From Nageia nagi (Eukaryota; Pinophyta): a stretch of 64,000 nt of DNA. The stretch spans positions 165,168,001 to 165,232,000 of the forward strand of contig JBITNC010000001.1 of assembly GCA_050084985.1 (NCBI GenBank), written 5' to 3'. Below the pieces are notes generated by a model. The model made no database searches and was not told where the DNA came from. It saw nothing but the letters and a program-made list of their open reading frames with translations. The position numbers were made by a program, and so were the translations under genes. This document shows positions 46,130 through 59,179 of the stretch, piece by piece. How positions within the stretch are numbered: the stretch's first letter is position 1; each line of letters starts with the position of its first letter.

Positions 46130-49100
46130 ACCCTTCATTTAAACTCTAGGATTTTGTGTCCTAAGTATGTGAGGTGTCACATGAATTTTATCTTAATGAT
46201 TATTTGATTTATCATTTTGTTTTCCTTATGCTTTTTGAACTCTAGTAGCAACACTAATCATAGAAACATGACTTGTGCAATTAAGATTCCTTTTGTATGT
46301 TACCCAATTTTCAATTGCTTCTATAGTAAGGGTATTAAAATTATGATGTGGAAGAGGATTTTTATAAATACCCAAATTTTGATTTGGGGTAGTTACAAGA
46401 TTATCTATTCTAATGTTCCATTCTCAATCAAATCCTGAACTACATTTTTCAATGTCTTGCATTTGTTAGTGTCATGACCTTTCTAATGATGGTAATGAAA
46501 AAATTAATCTTCCCTATACCATTTACTATATTTATTTTCCAAATTTTTAGGTCATACTTTCGGTAAGGTAATTAAATTACTATCTAATAACTTTCTTAAT
46601 ACATTGTAAAGGGATTCTGTTAAGGATGTGTATTTTCATCTAGGCCTATACTCCTTTTCATTCCTTTGAGTCTATTTTGGTTCATTTTCTTTTTCCATAA
46701 AAAATTTTTTAGATAGTAAAGGTTTATCCATTTAAGGTTTATTCTTTGTATATCATTCATGATTCTTTCCTTTTATTTCTTCATCTTGAATTTTCGCTCT
46801 TACAATAACAACTGCTTGAGAAATTGCATCCTCAAAAGGTTTATATTGTTGCATAATCAACATGATTGATATAGGACTTAAGTAGCTTTGAATAAACAAT
46901 TTAACTAACTCCTCTTAGCACAACATGTAAGGCATGCTAGTTAACACAACTCTCCAATGAGAAACAAAGTCACTAATAGATTCTTTCAAAAATTGTTATA
47001 ACCTTGTAAGATCAGTAATAGATGTTTTATCTTTAATATTAATTCTAAAACATTGTAGAAAGATATTTGCCAATTAAGAATATGATTTAATAATATGTTC
47101 AAGTATATTATTGTACCAATCCATGGATTTTCTAGTAAGCATCATAGGAAAGATATGTAACATCAATGCATCATCATTGGCTATCAAATAACTTGAATAT
47201 TTGAAGCATCACAAATGTTCCTTAGGATCTTCCTTTGAATGGTTCAATATTAGGTATTTCAAATTTATAAGGTATATCCTTTTAGGGAACATTGGGGTGT
47301 ATAGGTTCACTACAAATCATTTCATAGGTCAAATTTTTCTTGCCTTGCATAAGCAATGTCTCTTCTATTTCTTTCAACTATTTAGTGATGGCAGTATCTT
47401 TAGCATGTGGAATGTATTCCTTTTGAATAGGAGGTCCTTCCTTATTTGGATATGTTTATTCTTGATTATATACATTTTTAATAATATTATCTTCTTTATA
47501 ACCTTGAAGAGCATTATGCTATTGAGTTATCAGAATTGTATTTTGATAATAACCTCCACCATAAGGTATGACTTGTTGCAAAGGTTATTGAACTTGAAAA
47601 GGAATTTGCATTCCTTACTGATTAAAATAAGTTTGAACCTATTAATAAGCATTTTGATAATTCCAAGGAGTAGCTTATGGTTGAAATAATTTATAAATGG
47701 TTTGATACTCTAGAGGTCTAACCTATGGTTGCTATTGTTGATAAAACACTTACGAAGGTGGCTATTGATAAGATGCTTAATAACTTTGTTGCACACCCTA
47801 TAATTATGTTTTAGGGTTAGTAGTTTGTATCCTTGTCCTAGGGGTTGGTGGTTTTGTTTTAGTTTGAGTAGGTTTGTTAATATTTTGGCTAGCACTAATT
47901 TGACCTTAATATTCAATCTATTTTCCTTTTTGTAATGTGCTAGTAGTTCCTCCTATTTGAACAAGCTATCTAGTAGAAGTTTTTTCTCTAGGTGTTACTC
48001 TAGGCATGGATTGAATTTAATTTATTTATGGATATTACATCACTTTTAATAGCTATGGAATACCTAAGTGATATTAAACTTGTAGTATGTATTGAATATG
48101 TATGTTTTGAGGTATCCCTAAAGTGTACTAAACTTGAGGTAAAACTAGATTCACTACCTATGGAGGTATACCTAAAGTAGGTTGTACTTGAGGTATGAAT
48201 TGTGTTTTAAGGTAAGTTGAACATTTGTAGTTGACTCAGGAGGTTTATTATTTGTTAAATTTTGATTAGGATTCTAATATCACTTAGTAAACCTTTGAGG
48301 TCCTTGTTGTTGTTGTTGGGGTATAGTCTAGCTAGGTCTAGGTACACTTAATTGATAATCTCCTCTTGAAATAGTTACATTTTATGGAAATGTACTACTA
48401 GGTATATGCATATATGGGGGGATGTTTGGTACTTGAAACTATGATATAGCCATCCCAAGTGACCCTTGAGGAAGAGGATTCATGGTTATTGGAGTTTGCA
48501 ATTTTTTTTGAGTTTCAAGTTCTACTATTACATTTGGTTATAATATTTTTAAGTTTATCAATAAAAAAGGATTATAAATAATATTAAATACATCTAAATT
48601 TTGCAATACAAGGCTACCTAAATGTATAAAAATAATACTAGGATTACCATACATTCTTGTAGCATCATTAGAGGGAGGATAATCAGATCTACTAATGCAT
48701 GTAAAGTTAAATATTCTATTAGGTTTATACTTTCTCACATGTGTATACTTAGTTCTGAATGGTTATCATTGCAAAGTAGGATTAGCTGAATGTACTCATG
48801 TAGGAAATTATGATTGGTTTTTCAAGATCCAATCAAATGACTTATCTAATGGTAACTCCTTTAACTAGTAATGAATTCCATGTGGAGGAGGACTATGATC
48901 ATGTGGAGAAGGGGGGAGGAATTTATAAATGTGCTAAACATTCCCTAGCTTGTTCTAAAATAAAATCAGGTCTAAGATTGGTAATAACTACACTTAAAGG
49001 TATAGTTTTAAAATTTTATCAAGGACTAATCAATTCTAGAGATTATTCTTGAGTTTTGTATGCTAAATTTTGAGCTATCTCATTAGGATAGAGTTGTCTA

Positions 49101-49290
49101 ATCATAGGCTGAAGCAATGAATAGTTTTGTACTAGCTTTGGTGAAGGAACTTGGCCAGGTAGATTACTATTTTCACTTGGTTCAAGCATAATTTCTTGTT
49201 CTTTCTCTTGTTTAACTGCCATCTATGTTTCTTGAGGTAAATCTTGTTCTCTTTCTTATTTTTGTTCTTGTTGAGCTTTCTACAAATGAG
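46130..49290 (-). pseudogene. Gag of El2, Gln/Pro-rich
   Basis: The capsid-like region at about 46840-47330 resembles El1 (SEPIHPNVP, FEIPNIEPFKG, then MMLTRKSMDWYN-like wording). A zinc knuckle of the El1 type is near 46470-46530. The N-terminal part (47340-49290) is very rich in Gln and Pro. It includes a short repeat of the form QV-x-x-TLGIP, seen about three times at 48050-48210. This differs from the Lys/Glu-rich coiled coil at the same place in El1. Nearly every stop in this Gln-rich stretch is TAG or TAA at a presumable Gln. The start was not fixed; one candidate ATG is near 49300. Confidence 0.7.
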
Positions 49291-49299
49291 TTTGGAACA

Positions 49300-50985
49300 T
49301 TGTTTTTCCTTAAGCTCTAAAACACAAACAACACATACTAACCATATTTTTTTTTATCTTTTTTGTTTATATTTACGAGAAAATAAAGGATGCACAAATA
49401 ACCAATTCATGATATGTTTATTTGAGTTTATTATTTTGCTTCATTTGTATTTAATATGCTTATGTGTATGAGATGAAAGGGTTAATTTTAATCTTTTTAA
49501 TTTTCCTAGATTTGTGATTCTAGTCAAGTGTTTAAATAGGTAAGCAAGTGATACTAAAAGGATAGCTAAGGTGAAGTATAGACATGGTACTTAAAGTGGT
49601 CCCATTAGTGCAATGGGGCTTGGAGAATTCCACTGAGATCTACCTTGGTGATGAATTCCAAGTGTGATCCCTTTTTTATAGTTGTTCGATAGGAAGTGAC
49701 AACTTCTACCCTATGAACCCAATATCTCTAGGTTTTGGCTCTAAGGATTATAGATATGATCAGTGGATATGTAATAAAAGAGTTAATGGTTTGTAGTAAA
49801 GTCCAACTCATTGGTGTTCATTTTAAATAAGCCATATGAAATATGCATCTATAAATAAAATATGTATGACCATGCAACCTAACCCATCCAAACATACATG
49901 TCCATTAATTATATCAATTTTAATGTAACACATAATATTTTAATCAAGTGAATCTTATTCTAGGATACCCCAAGGTTCATTTTTAAAGCTTACATGAAGT
50001 TCATTAATCAAATTAAGTGAGATTTGTTAACCCCTTCTAGCTATGGAAGTATTAGTGTGAGATAAATTCCCTCTTCTTACTAGTCATATTGACCTTTGAA
50101 CTCTAATGGAGTGGTAAGGGCACACATCATAAGAGTTTTAGTCTAAAGTAAATTACCAAAAAAAATTAAATAAATTACCCCTTTAATTTAATTATTTTAG
50201 AATTCTTAAGATCACCAAAGGTGCAAAAGTAAGAGCCTACTTGTCAAATGAAAGTATTAATGTGAAACCAAAACCCCCAAATTAGTTTATCTTTTAATGT
50301 ACTAACTACCTAATACCTTGATAAATTACTTTAAGTTCTTTCTTTCTTAATGAAAGTTCATATACTCCTCTTAAATTCACATCAACATTTTACCTCCAAT
50401 GGAGTGGTAAGGGAAAACATCATAAGAGTCCTAATGTGATGATTCATTTACTAAATCAAATATAAAAATAAATAAAAAGTAAAGGTTCATTAACTCCCTC
50501 TTAGTTATTCTATTTTGATCATTTAAGATCATTTTGTAGCATTAAGGGAGAGTATAAGTGGAAAAATAACAGGTTCTTAAATGTAGAATAAGCTAGATGA
50601 CCCTAACCTAGATAATAATCATATAAAACTTATGCATAATACACATTATATGAAAACATAAATGAATTTTTAACTTTTTCCTCCCCATGAATACATGAAA
50701 TATTAGCAAACAAATTACATATAGGGGTTATTTTCTAACATTACTTAATTCCTATGTTATGCATAAATTAACTAGGAAATGAAAACTAACCTTCCTCTAA
50801 TGATCACTAGCATTCAGTGATGATCATTGGTGATTACTACTGATCATTGGTGCCTGTAGGAGGTCATTGACAATTCTACTAATTCTTGCTTTCATAGTAA
50901 AACAAAACCAATAAGCTCAAAGTTAGTGATTCAATCAATAATTAGGTATAATAATAAATTAAACAACATAAAATCCTTCCCTATT
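49300..50985 (-). other. El2 5' leader
   Basis: No gene. It shares with the El1 leader the 'ccttggtgatgaattccaag' phrase (about 49650), 'ctatggaagtatta', 'taaattccctcttcttacta', two copies of an 'aatggagtggtaaggg' phrase (about 50106 and 50398) and 'gagagtataagtgg' (about 50550). The tandem organisation is the same as in El1. Confidence 0.6.
50802..50876. repeat. 20-bp-phased motif array in the El2 leader
   Basis: Sites start at 50802 (GATCACTAGCATT), 50822 (GATCATTGGTGATT), 50842 (GATCATTGGTGCC) and 50863 (GTCATTGACAATT), an exact 20-21 bp period. Number, spacing and position match the El1 leader array at 19502-19576. Confidence 0.72.
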
Positions 50986-51037
50986 GATGTGGCTATTAAC
51001 CATAAGGTTGAAGGTTCAATCCCTCCTTCTAGCACCA
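50986..51037 (-). other. tRNA-Asn(GUU)-derived primer site of El2, extended to about 52 bases
   Basis: The plus strand ends CCCTCCTTCTAGCACCA at 51037, the mature 3' end of tRNA-Asn with one change. The similarity does not stop after 18 bases. It continues left through a T loop (GGTTCAATC), a variable region (AAGGTTG) and an anticodon arm (GGCTATTAACC, compared with GGCTGTTAACC). It ends near 50986, so about 52 bases of the tRNA 3' part are represented. El1 has only the last 18. The comparison uses my memory of the plant tRNA-Asn sequence. This is not a tRNA gene, since the 5' half is absent. Confidence 0.7.
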
Positions 51038-51040
51038 AAA

Positions 51041-51988
51041 TATCAATCGTAAAAATAACCTATACATAAATAGATGAACAATATTAAAACCAATATTGAT
51101 TCTATTAATTTTATGAAAGACCTCAATGTTTTATAATATATGGATACCTTGATCCATTTCCTTAAGAAAGAACTTTCGTTACAATGTAATGTATATGTCC
51201 CTCTATTGGAAAAATACGGGAATCACCAACGATCTTTATAGATCATTGGCAATCCATGTGAATCATTGGCACTTGATTGCACACATTAATATTTATACAA
51301 CCTTGGATGTAACCTGTATTTTAATGTATCTGAATTTATGGATCACTTTTGGTCTAATATTTGTAGCTTATTAGCTCATGTTTTTTGTACTCTATCACTC
51401 CTTAGCACCTGTGGACCCTACACACATGCTAAGAAATAAAACATGAAACATACTTGCACTCTTACTAATAAAACATTATTAAAAAGATACAATCATTCAT
51501 CAAAAAATGAATTAATCAAGCTCACAATATATAGTTATATTAGTATTTTGATAGTATAATGTTACTTCTCTCATTAAGGTCTAGTTTATACATCATGTCT
51601 ACTATTTAAATAGATTTTTAACATGCCTAAGTTAGTAACTAGGTTTGCTATAACTTAGGAGTCAAATCTCATCCTTTGCTAACAATGGATGAGCTCAAGC
51701 TTATCTCCCACCTAGAATAGGTTGAGGGAGACTCATCAATTCTTATCTAGATCGAAAACTCTTTCCTCTATCCAAAGTTTCATGGAAGAGATGAGCTTTA
51801 TAGCTCACTCTATTTTTTAGTTTTTCTGGTTACAAAGTCATTGGTGACCTTGATTGGGCATCAACAATAGGATCAGATCATCAATGATTCAATCTTAATC
51901 ATTGGCATTTTGGTTAAATTAGATTTTTTATATTTTTGGATAATTGCATTGTTCAAATTTTGAACAAGGGTCATTTTGGGTGTCTACA
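51041..51988 (-). repeat. El2 5' LTR, with two motif arrays
   Basis: It starts TATCAATCG after three bases from the tRNA-like CCA and ends TCTACA. Arrays lie at 51221-51275 (51221, 51241 and 51261: AATCACCAACGATC, GATCATTGGCAATC, AATCATTGGCACTT) and at 51838-51910 (51838, about 51858, 51876 and 51897). A degenerate TATA region (CTATTTAAATAG) lies at about 51600-51612, so the second array is upstream of it on the minus strand, as in El1. Confidence 0.88.
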
Positions 51989-52319
51989 TATTTATTCATA
52001 ATGGTTAACAAAAAATATCTTTATACCTAGCCACACCATAGATAAGGTAAAATTTAACTTTGATCCATACCAAGTCAACTTTTTTTTTTTTTTTTGCAAA
52101 AGAACACCTATAGGGTAATTATAAAGACAATATTCGATGAGTGTATTATCTCCATGTATAAAATGCATTTATTAATAAAATACCTTCCCTCTTTATAAAT
52201 AGGATGCCCATAAAACCTAATTCCTTGATTATTATAATTTAAAGAACTTATCAATCTTTATTTGATAAAATATGTTAAATTTGGATAAATTATTTAAATG
52301 ACAACAAACAAAGCATTGG
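51989..52319. other. Right flank of El2
   Basis: It starts with the TATTT duplication. A run of 16 T lies near 52081-52096. No gene is supported. Confidence 0.5.
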
Positions 52320-55300
52320 GTCAAATACTATTATTCTACAACAAGGATTCCATTAAACTATTTGATCTGATGAAGCACTTGGAAATTAATTCTAAAAGCA
52401 TAACCTTTGTATGTGTTCTACTTGCATGCAGCCATGTAGGTCTAGTGAATGAGGTTTGTAAATAATTTAATAGAATGAGTAACTCTAATTGCATTATTCC
52501 TAGGATGAATAATTATAAATACACTATTTATATTCTTGTTCATGTAGTCTATCTTGAGAAAGCTTTGTATTTCATTTCCAAATGCCCATAAAATTTGAAT
52601 TAGTTGCATGGATGTGTCTTCTAAGTGCTTATAGATAACATAAGAATGCATGAATAGGGATTTTGTGAAAAATTATTTTATTATTAGAGGCTAAATATGT
52701 TGCATATTATTTTCTTCTTTCAAATATGTATAATAAAGTGGGCAATTGGATTTCAAACATGGATAATGTTCTTGTAAAGATTATTAGTGATAGAAAGTAA
52801 TGTGAGATCTAAAGAGTCTTACACAATGACATGGTGCATTATTTAGGTAGTAAGGAAACAATTTTAATAGATATTTTTACAAATACATAATATTTATATT
52901 TATAGAACAAGGATGAACTTATACTCTTTGATATGAATAAGCATTTGAGAACCAACCCTAAAAACATAAACTTTGTATATGTTTGAATTACATGAAACCA
53001 TTCAAGTTTAGTGGATGAGAATTTTAAATAATTTAACTTGATTTAATATTATTGTATTATTCTTTATATTAACAATTATACATGCACTTTTGATCTTCTT
53101 AGCCACATAAACATAGTTTTATAGATTGCAAATGATGCAAACAATAATTTAACAACATGTATGATGCAAACATAGTTCCTTGAATAGTAAATGATTAGAG
53201 GATATATAATTAATGGCTACAACAAGTATGTATTTAAAATATTTGATCTAATTAAACACTTGGGAACCAAACCTAATAACATAACCTTTGTATGTGTTCT
53301 ACGTGCAAGTAGCCATGCTACTCTAGAAGATGAGGGCCATAAAGGCAAAATGCATGATGCAAATATAATATCATGATTTCCAAATGATTGGTGGATATGA
53401 AATTCATGGATACAAAAAGAATTCCCTGAAACTCTTTGATCTAATGAATCACTTAGGAACCAACCCTAACAATAAAACCTTTTTATGTGTTATAATTACA
53501 TGAAATCATATAGATCTAGTGGATGAGGGTTGTAAAGGTCCAAGAATTATTTAAAAATAAGCAAGATACAAACATAGTTTCATGGAATATAATTTACAAG
53601 GGGACATGTACTTCATGGCTATAGAAAGTATGCCTTTAAACTCTTTGAGCTGATGAAGCACATGGGAGCACCAAACCTAATAATATAGCCTTTGTATGTG
53701 TTCTAATTCTAGTGGATGAAGGACATAAATACTTTAATAACATGAGTGAATCTTATTTCATTATTCCTCATATGAATCATTATACATGCATTGTTGAACT
53801 TCTTGGCCATGTAGGCTATATCAAGGAAGCTTTGAAATTAGGTGTGTGGATGTGTTTGCTTGGTTCTTCTAGATCACATAAGAATGTAGGATTAGAGAAA
53901 TTTGTGATAGTAGTCATTTTTTTTACTAGAGCCTAAATATGTTCCATCTTATGGTCTTTCAAATATTTATTTTAAACTAGGAAATTTTATTTCTAACATG
54001 AAGAATGTTTGTGCGAAGATTATTGGTAATGAAAAGTAACATAAGATCTAAAGAGTCTTGCACAATGACAATGTGCATGCTTTCAGGTAGAAAAGAGATC
54101 ATATTGCATTATAAACTTTTTTAAAAATTGTTTTCAATAAATATGTATACCAATATATAATGTTCTTAATGGCTATAACAAGGATGCCCTTAAACACTTT
54201 TATTTGATGAAGCGCTTGGGAACTAACCTTGATACATAACATTTATATATGTTATAATTATAGTGGATGTGGGATATAAATAATTTAATAACATGAGTGA
54301 CTCTTATTGCATTATTCCTAGAATGAATAATTAAACATGCATTATTGGCCTTCTTGGTCATGTAGGCTCTCTTGAAGAAGTTTTGAACTTCATTTTTAAT
54401 ACACCCATAAAGCTTAAATTAAGTGTGTGTATGTGTATGCTTGGTGATTTTAGATAATATTATAATGTAGGTATAGGGTATTTGTAATAACTATCATTTT
54501 TTTGGAGTCTAAATATGTTCCATCTTGTGAAATTATATCAAATATGTATAGTGAATTAGATAATTAGGATAATGTTCAAAGAGTAAAAATATGTATGATA
54601 TATAGAGGTATCAAGAAGACACCCAAATGTAGTTAGATTGAAGTTGATAAAAGGGTACTTGTTTTTCTTATAGGAGATAGATCACAACTACAAACATAAG
54701 AGATATATGAAAAAATAGAAAAACTATTGAGTAAGATGAAGATAGTGAGGTATATTCCAAATACAATACATGTGCTACATGATGTGGAGGCTAATGATAA
54801 AGAATTGCTTGTATGAAAATATAGAAAAAAGTTGGAAGTTGCATTTAGGTTTTTAAAGATTACCCTTATCACCCTTATTAGAGTTTTGAAGAACCTTAAG
54901 TATGTAGTAACTACCATTTTCCAACCTATTTTATCTCCAATATTGTTGCAAGGGATATTATAGTGAGGAGATACAAATTGATTCCAACATGTATCACCAA
55001 AAGAGTTCTAGAAGAAGGCTATATATATGCATCAAAGAGTATTTGAATTTTTTTTTTTTTTTTGAATGTTGTGGTTTAAAAACCCTACTAGACATGGATG
55101 CAAAATGTGGAACCAACCCTAACAAAATAAAATTTGTATTTGTTTTACTTGCATGCAACCATGCATGTCTAGTGGGTGAGGGTTGTAAGTATAGTTTAAT
55201 AGCATAAGATAGTATTATTGCATTATTCTTGGGATGAATCATTAAACATATGTTGTCGATCTTCTTGGTCATATAGGCTATATTAGGGGAGATTTGAACT

Positions 55301-55510
55301 TCAATGCTAAAATACCCATAAAAAATGAATTGGGTATGTCGATGTGTATACTTGGTGCTTGTAAATTGAATGTTATGGTTTTTAATGCCTTAATAGACAT
55401 GTATGAAAAATATGGAAGAATACACAAGGCTGAGAATTATTTGAGAAAATGCATAATGCAAACATAGTTTCATGGTATGTAATGATTGCATGATATGCAT
55501 GAAATAGGTT
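52320..55510 (+). pseudogene. PPR-DYW pseudogene cluster with repeated fragments
   Basis: The plus strand repeatedly encodes pieces of a PLS-type PPR protein. A module reading FDLMKHLG-x-x-P-x-NITFVCVL, H-x-x-LVDEG occurs at least six times, near 52360, 52950, 53230, 53430, 53650 and 55090. Some copies continue into YFNNMSESYFIIPHMNHYTC, VELLGHVGYIKEALK and WMCLLGSSRSHKNVGLEKF (53740-53910), the E-domain region. 54600-54960 encodes an E+/DYW-like tail: SKMKIVRYIPNTIHVLHDVE, then NYHFPTYFISNIVARDIIVR in a shifted frame. The tail is followed by another PPR module with TCMKNMEEY-like and NIVSWYVMIA wording (about 55380-55500). PPR-DYW proteins edit organellar RNA. These copies are all broken, so none is functional. 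Confidence 0.8.
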
Positions 55511-58500
55511 TTTAAAAAAAGTCCCTAAATAATTTTATTCTAGATGAAATTTTTAGGTGTTAAGACCTGATAACTATGTATTTTATAAAAATGTGGAATA
55601 ATATCTAGTGTACCAACATCTTTTCTTACCTCAAATTGCCTCTTTTGTGCCCTAAAATTGAAAATCATTATTAGGTATTAAGTTATAAACATTAATTTTG
55701 TAAAATGCAAAATAATATAGGTCATCTAAATGGTTTAATAATATAACTGATGCATAGGTATCTCATCTAGTCCCTCCTTTCTAAGGCAAAGACAAAAAAA
55801 AAAAATGAAAAAAATTTCTAAGTGACCACCTAATAAATTTCCAAGTGCCTACTTAAGTTCCTTTTGTGGGATTTTATTTATTCATATTTATTGAAATTGA
55901 GGGATGGTTTTAAACCACCTCCTTATTCTTTATGTGGGTAGCTTAAAATTGACCCACAAAAATTCCCACCAAAACCCCAAAGAGAGTCAATTAAGAATCA
56001 TCCCCTCAAAAATGCCTCAAATTAGTTGCCCTCCATTACCACTTGGATCACTTGTAATATAGTATTTATAATCATAATGTTAAATGATTATATCTTGGGG
56101 CTAATATGACATAATATATCATACTTCTAAAGATTATTCATCCTTACCCATCAATAACCCTTTGCATCCATGAAATCAGTATAATGCATTTTGCAAGGGA
56201 ACAATCATCATATATTTTCACTTCATTATGTAAAGAAATGACTACTACCCTTTTTCATCACTAGAAACAAGTATAAATTATCTGATTGATACCCCTTATC
56301 ATCACCTAAAAATAGATATCATTTTCTAGTCTAACCATATCTATTAACTAGTCCCATCATTTTTCCTTTAATAACCTCCTTTCCCATATCTCTTAAGGAG
56401 TATCAAGACAAAGTATGGTAGAATCACCCTTAACCATATCTAGGGTGTCTTGGTTCATCTAAGTAATTTATTAAAAGGCATAAGGACTATGATTACTAAC
56501 TTTTTTTCTAATCCTATACCTACTTAACAATGAATAAGAATTCATTTATAAGGTTCTCTACATGTTTATTGTTATTTTACCAAAATAAACTATGATATAA
56601 ATTTATCAAACAATCTTCTATATAATAACATATTTCTTGAATAATCATGGGTCAATAAAAATATGATCCTTTCATCATTTAAAATAACCATTTATTAAAC
56701 TATAAATCATACTAACAACTACTAACATTATCACAAATGCAATCAAACCTAGATTATCTTCATTCATACTTAATTTCAAATTTAGATAATATTTATGTTT
56801 ATACAAGTCATTTCACTTATCTATTTCTTAGACAAAAAAATGTAAATATCATAAGTTTTACATCCTCATAAAATATAATCATAGATTATAATTAATTATA
56901 AATTATTTTAACCATGCATAGAGTATCACACTAATACAACTATTTATCAAAAGATACCATATTTGATTGAAGTGAGAACCTCCTAATGTAATTTTAATAA
57001 GGAAAAATCATGGGCCAATGCCATGCAAATGATATTTTTATTTATTTCAAAATGTGTCAAGTTACAAAGTAGTTCATATTTATCCTCTCAACTTACTAGA
57101 ATGCGGGAAATAAAAGCATCATATAATTCTTTATATAAATCATAATTCCATACAACTTTATTAAAATCCTTCTTGGTTTAGTTCTTAAAAAAAAATCTCT
57201 TTTTACATTTTAATCTATAATAAGGATCATTAGCTTTCTAATACTTTAAGGATGGATTAGGATAACTCTTTTTCATATGAATACAACTATATAATATAAG
57301 CATCACACTAAGCATAAATAAACAACTCTTTAATATACCTCTTGAATATTTCACACTAATGTATTACCTCCTCAACTTAGGAGGTCTACCTCAATATACT
57401 CAATATGTTTTAAAAAATAATACCATTTTAAAGTAAATATAAAAATATTCCTTTTAATAGGTATCATGAATATATCACACCTAGATATTTCTTCCTCAAA
57501 CTAAGAGTTTCTCTCCATAATTTAATTTTTCCTTAATAATTCATAAAATATTTCAATCAAGAATGTATCAATATCAAATTAAGTCAAAACCTTCATATTT
57601 AGTCTCTTAAATACCATCACTTGACATCATTTCCTCAACCTAGGAGGTCCTAAAAAAAGATAGTAAAATGATCTAAATTTTATTTCTTTCCTAATAATGT
57701 CAAACATAACTCATACATGTTTACATCTCATATAACTATAATTTAACACCTCCTATCCAATTTGTATTTTTCATAAATTTCTTCACAAAAGTGACCTCTA
57801 TTAATATTTAATTAATAGTTAGTAAATTTAATTACTCAAACTATTGGTATAAACTTTTCATTAAAATATGTTAGCCTTACAAGCTTAGGACCTTCTTAAA
57901 ATTAATATTAAAGCTTTAAAATTTTATTTGATACTAAAATCCATGTCTAAAACCCTATCAACCTTCCTTTATGATAATGATATTCATCCTTTCTTATATG
58001 CCCTAAGGTTTGAAAAATTACTAAAAAGATCATTTTTATTATATTTAACCCTTATTATGTTAAAAAAAACTTATGTATTCATATTAATATCTTATGTGTT
58101 AAGGCACTTGATTATACCTCTATATATGAATAATAAATTTAAAATAGATATCATTCTCTTTTTTGTAGTATCACTCTCTTGTTTGTAGTAGATATCAAAT
58201 TTACTTAACTTCACATTTTAGGATTTTATATTACTTATTAATAATCCATTTTCTATTTTCAAAATAGATGGAATAATACATATGTTGTGTGCCATAAATA
58301 ATGGAGTTATCCATATTTAAATATAAGTATCACATTTAAATAAAAATAATTTAAAATAATATTCTAGCACATATAAAATTTGAAGGTAATAATAATTAAC
58401 CTATATCATGAAGAATGTTCCACATTCATATGGAGCTATAAATTATTTTGAAGCATTCATTTTTACTAGACTTGTAATGGAAGGGGACATAATACTATTT

Positions 58501-59150
58501 CTAATATCTAAGCTATGAATATAATGGTACAAAATGACAGTAGGTAAAATCAATCAATAAATGAATACAAATTATGGATGAACTAGATGATATGGTAAGT
58601 GATGGCCATACATAATGGACTGCATGTCACCTCTTTCTAGGTCCACCTCATCTCCATGACCACACTCATTTTTTTGCAAATGACACTTAAATAAAAGCCT
58701 ACACATCCTATACATTGACTATTCAAAGCACCCATGTTTTACTAATTTAATCTAGATTTATAATAAGCATGCTTTATGATTCAAACATCTTGCTATTTTG
58801 TGTATTCAATAATAAGCATGAGCTAGTCATTTTGTATTTAAATATTTGCAAAATATACTTTGATATTGCTAAAAAAAATCATAAACAATAATATTTATTT
58901 TCTCAAATTAATTAGACAATGAAAAAAATAGGAATAAATTCTAAATAATTCAATCTCATCATTTTTACCATCCTAAATGTACACACAAAATTGAAATAAT
59001 TGTAACATGGTTTATACAAGCATCAATACTTCTTAAAAAAATTAGTATTCTATATCTTATTATGATTGTGAGTGCCTCTACCCTAGATATGTATATGCAA
59101 AATGTTTAGCATATAGAATGTACATGATTTATTGGCAAGATTTCATACAT
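55511..59150. other. Gene-free AT-rich interval
   Basis: No coding region, LTR or RNA gene could be supported. Between 57340 and 57660 short phrases such as CCTCAACTTAGGAGG and CCTCAACCTAGGAGG recur, each able to form a small hairpin, in loosely repeated units of about 120-150 bp. An A-run is near 55794-55805. Confidence 0.5.
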
Positions 59151-59179
59151 AACACATTTTTTCCTAGACTTAAATGGTT

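Larger units (their letters stand above)
32780..51988 (-). mobile_element. El2: older Tat-type Ty3/gypsy element of the El1 family, with antisense PMD gene
   Basis: A 19.2 kb element flanked by a perfect 5-bp target-site duplication TATTT (32775-32779 and 51989-51993). LTRs of 947 and 948 bp are clearly related but much more diverged than those of El1, about 80-85% by eye, so the insertion is older. The layout matches El1: leader, gag, protease, G-patch-like linker, RT, two RNase H domains, integrase and duplicated-domain ORF3 on the minus strand, with a PMD gene on the plus strand. The paired hairpins and all classes of motif array are also present. All ORFs are heavily broken. Confidence 0.92.

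Noticed and set aside
50986-51037. A tRNA-Asn gene
   Set aside because: Only the 3' part of the tRNA is present, it ends in an encoded CCA, and it abuts the LTR as a primer site does.
57928-58188. Hydrophobic plus-strand frame
   Set aside because: Low-complexity AT-rich sequence gives Leu/Ile/Phe-rich frames by chance; no homology or start context supports a gene.
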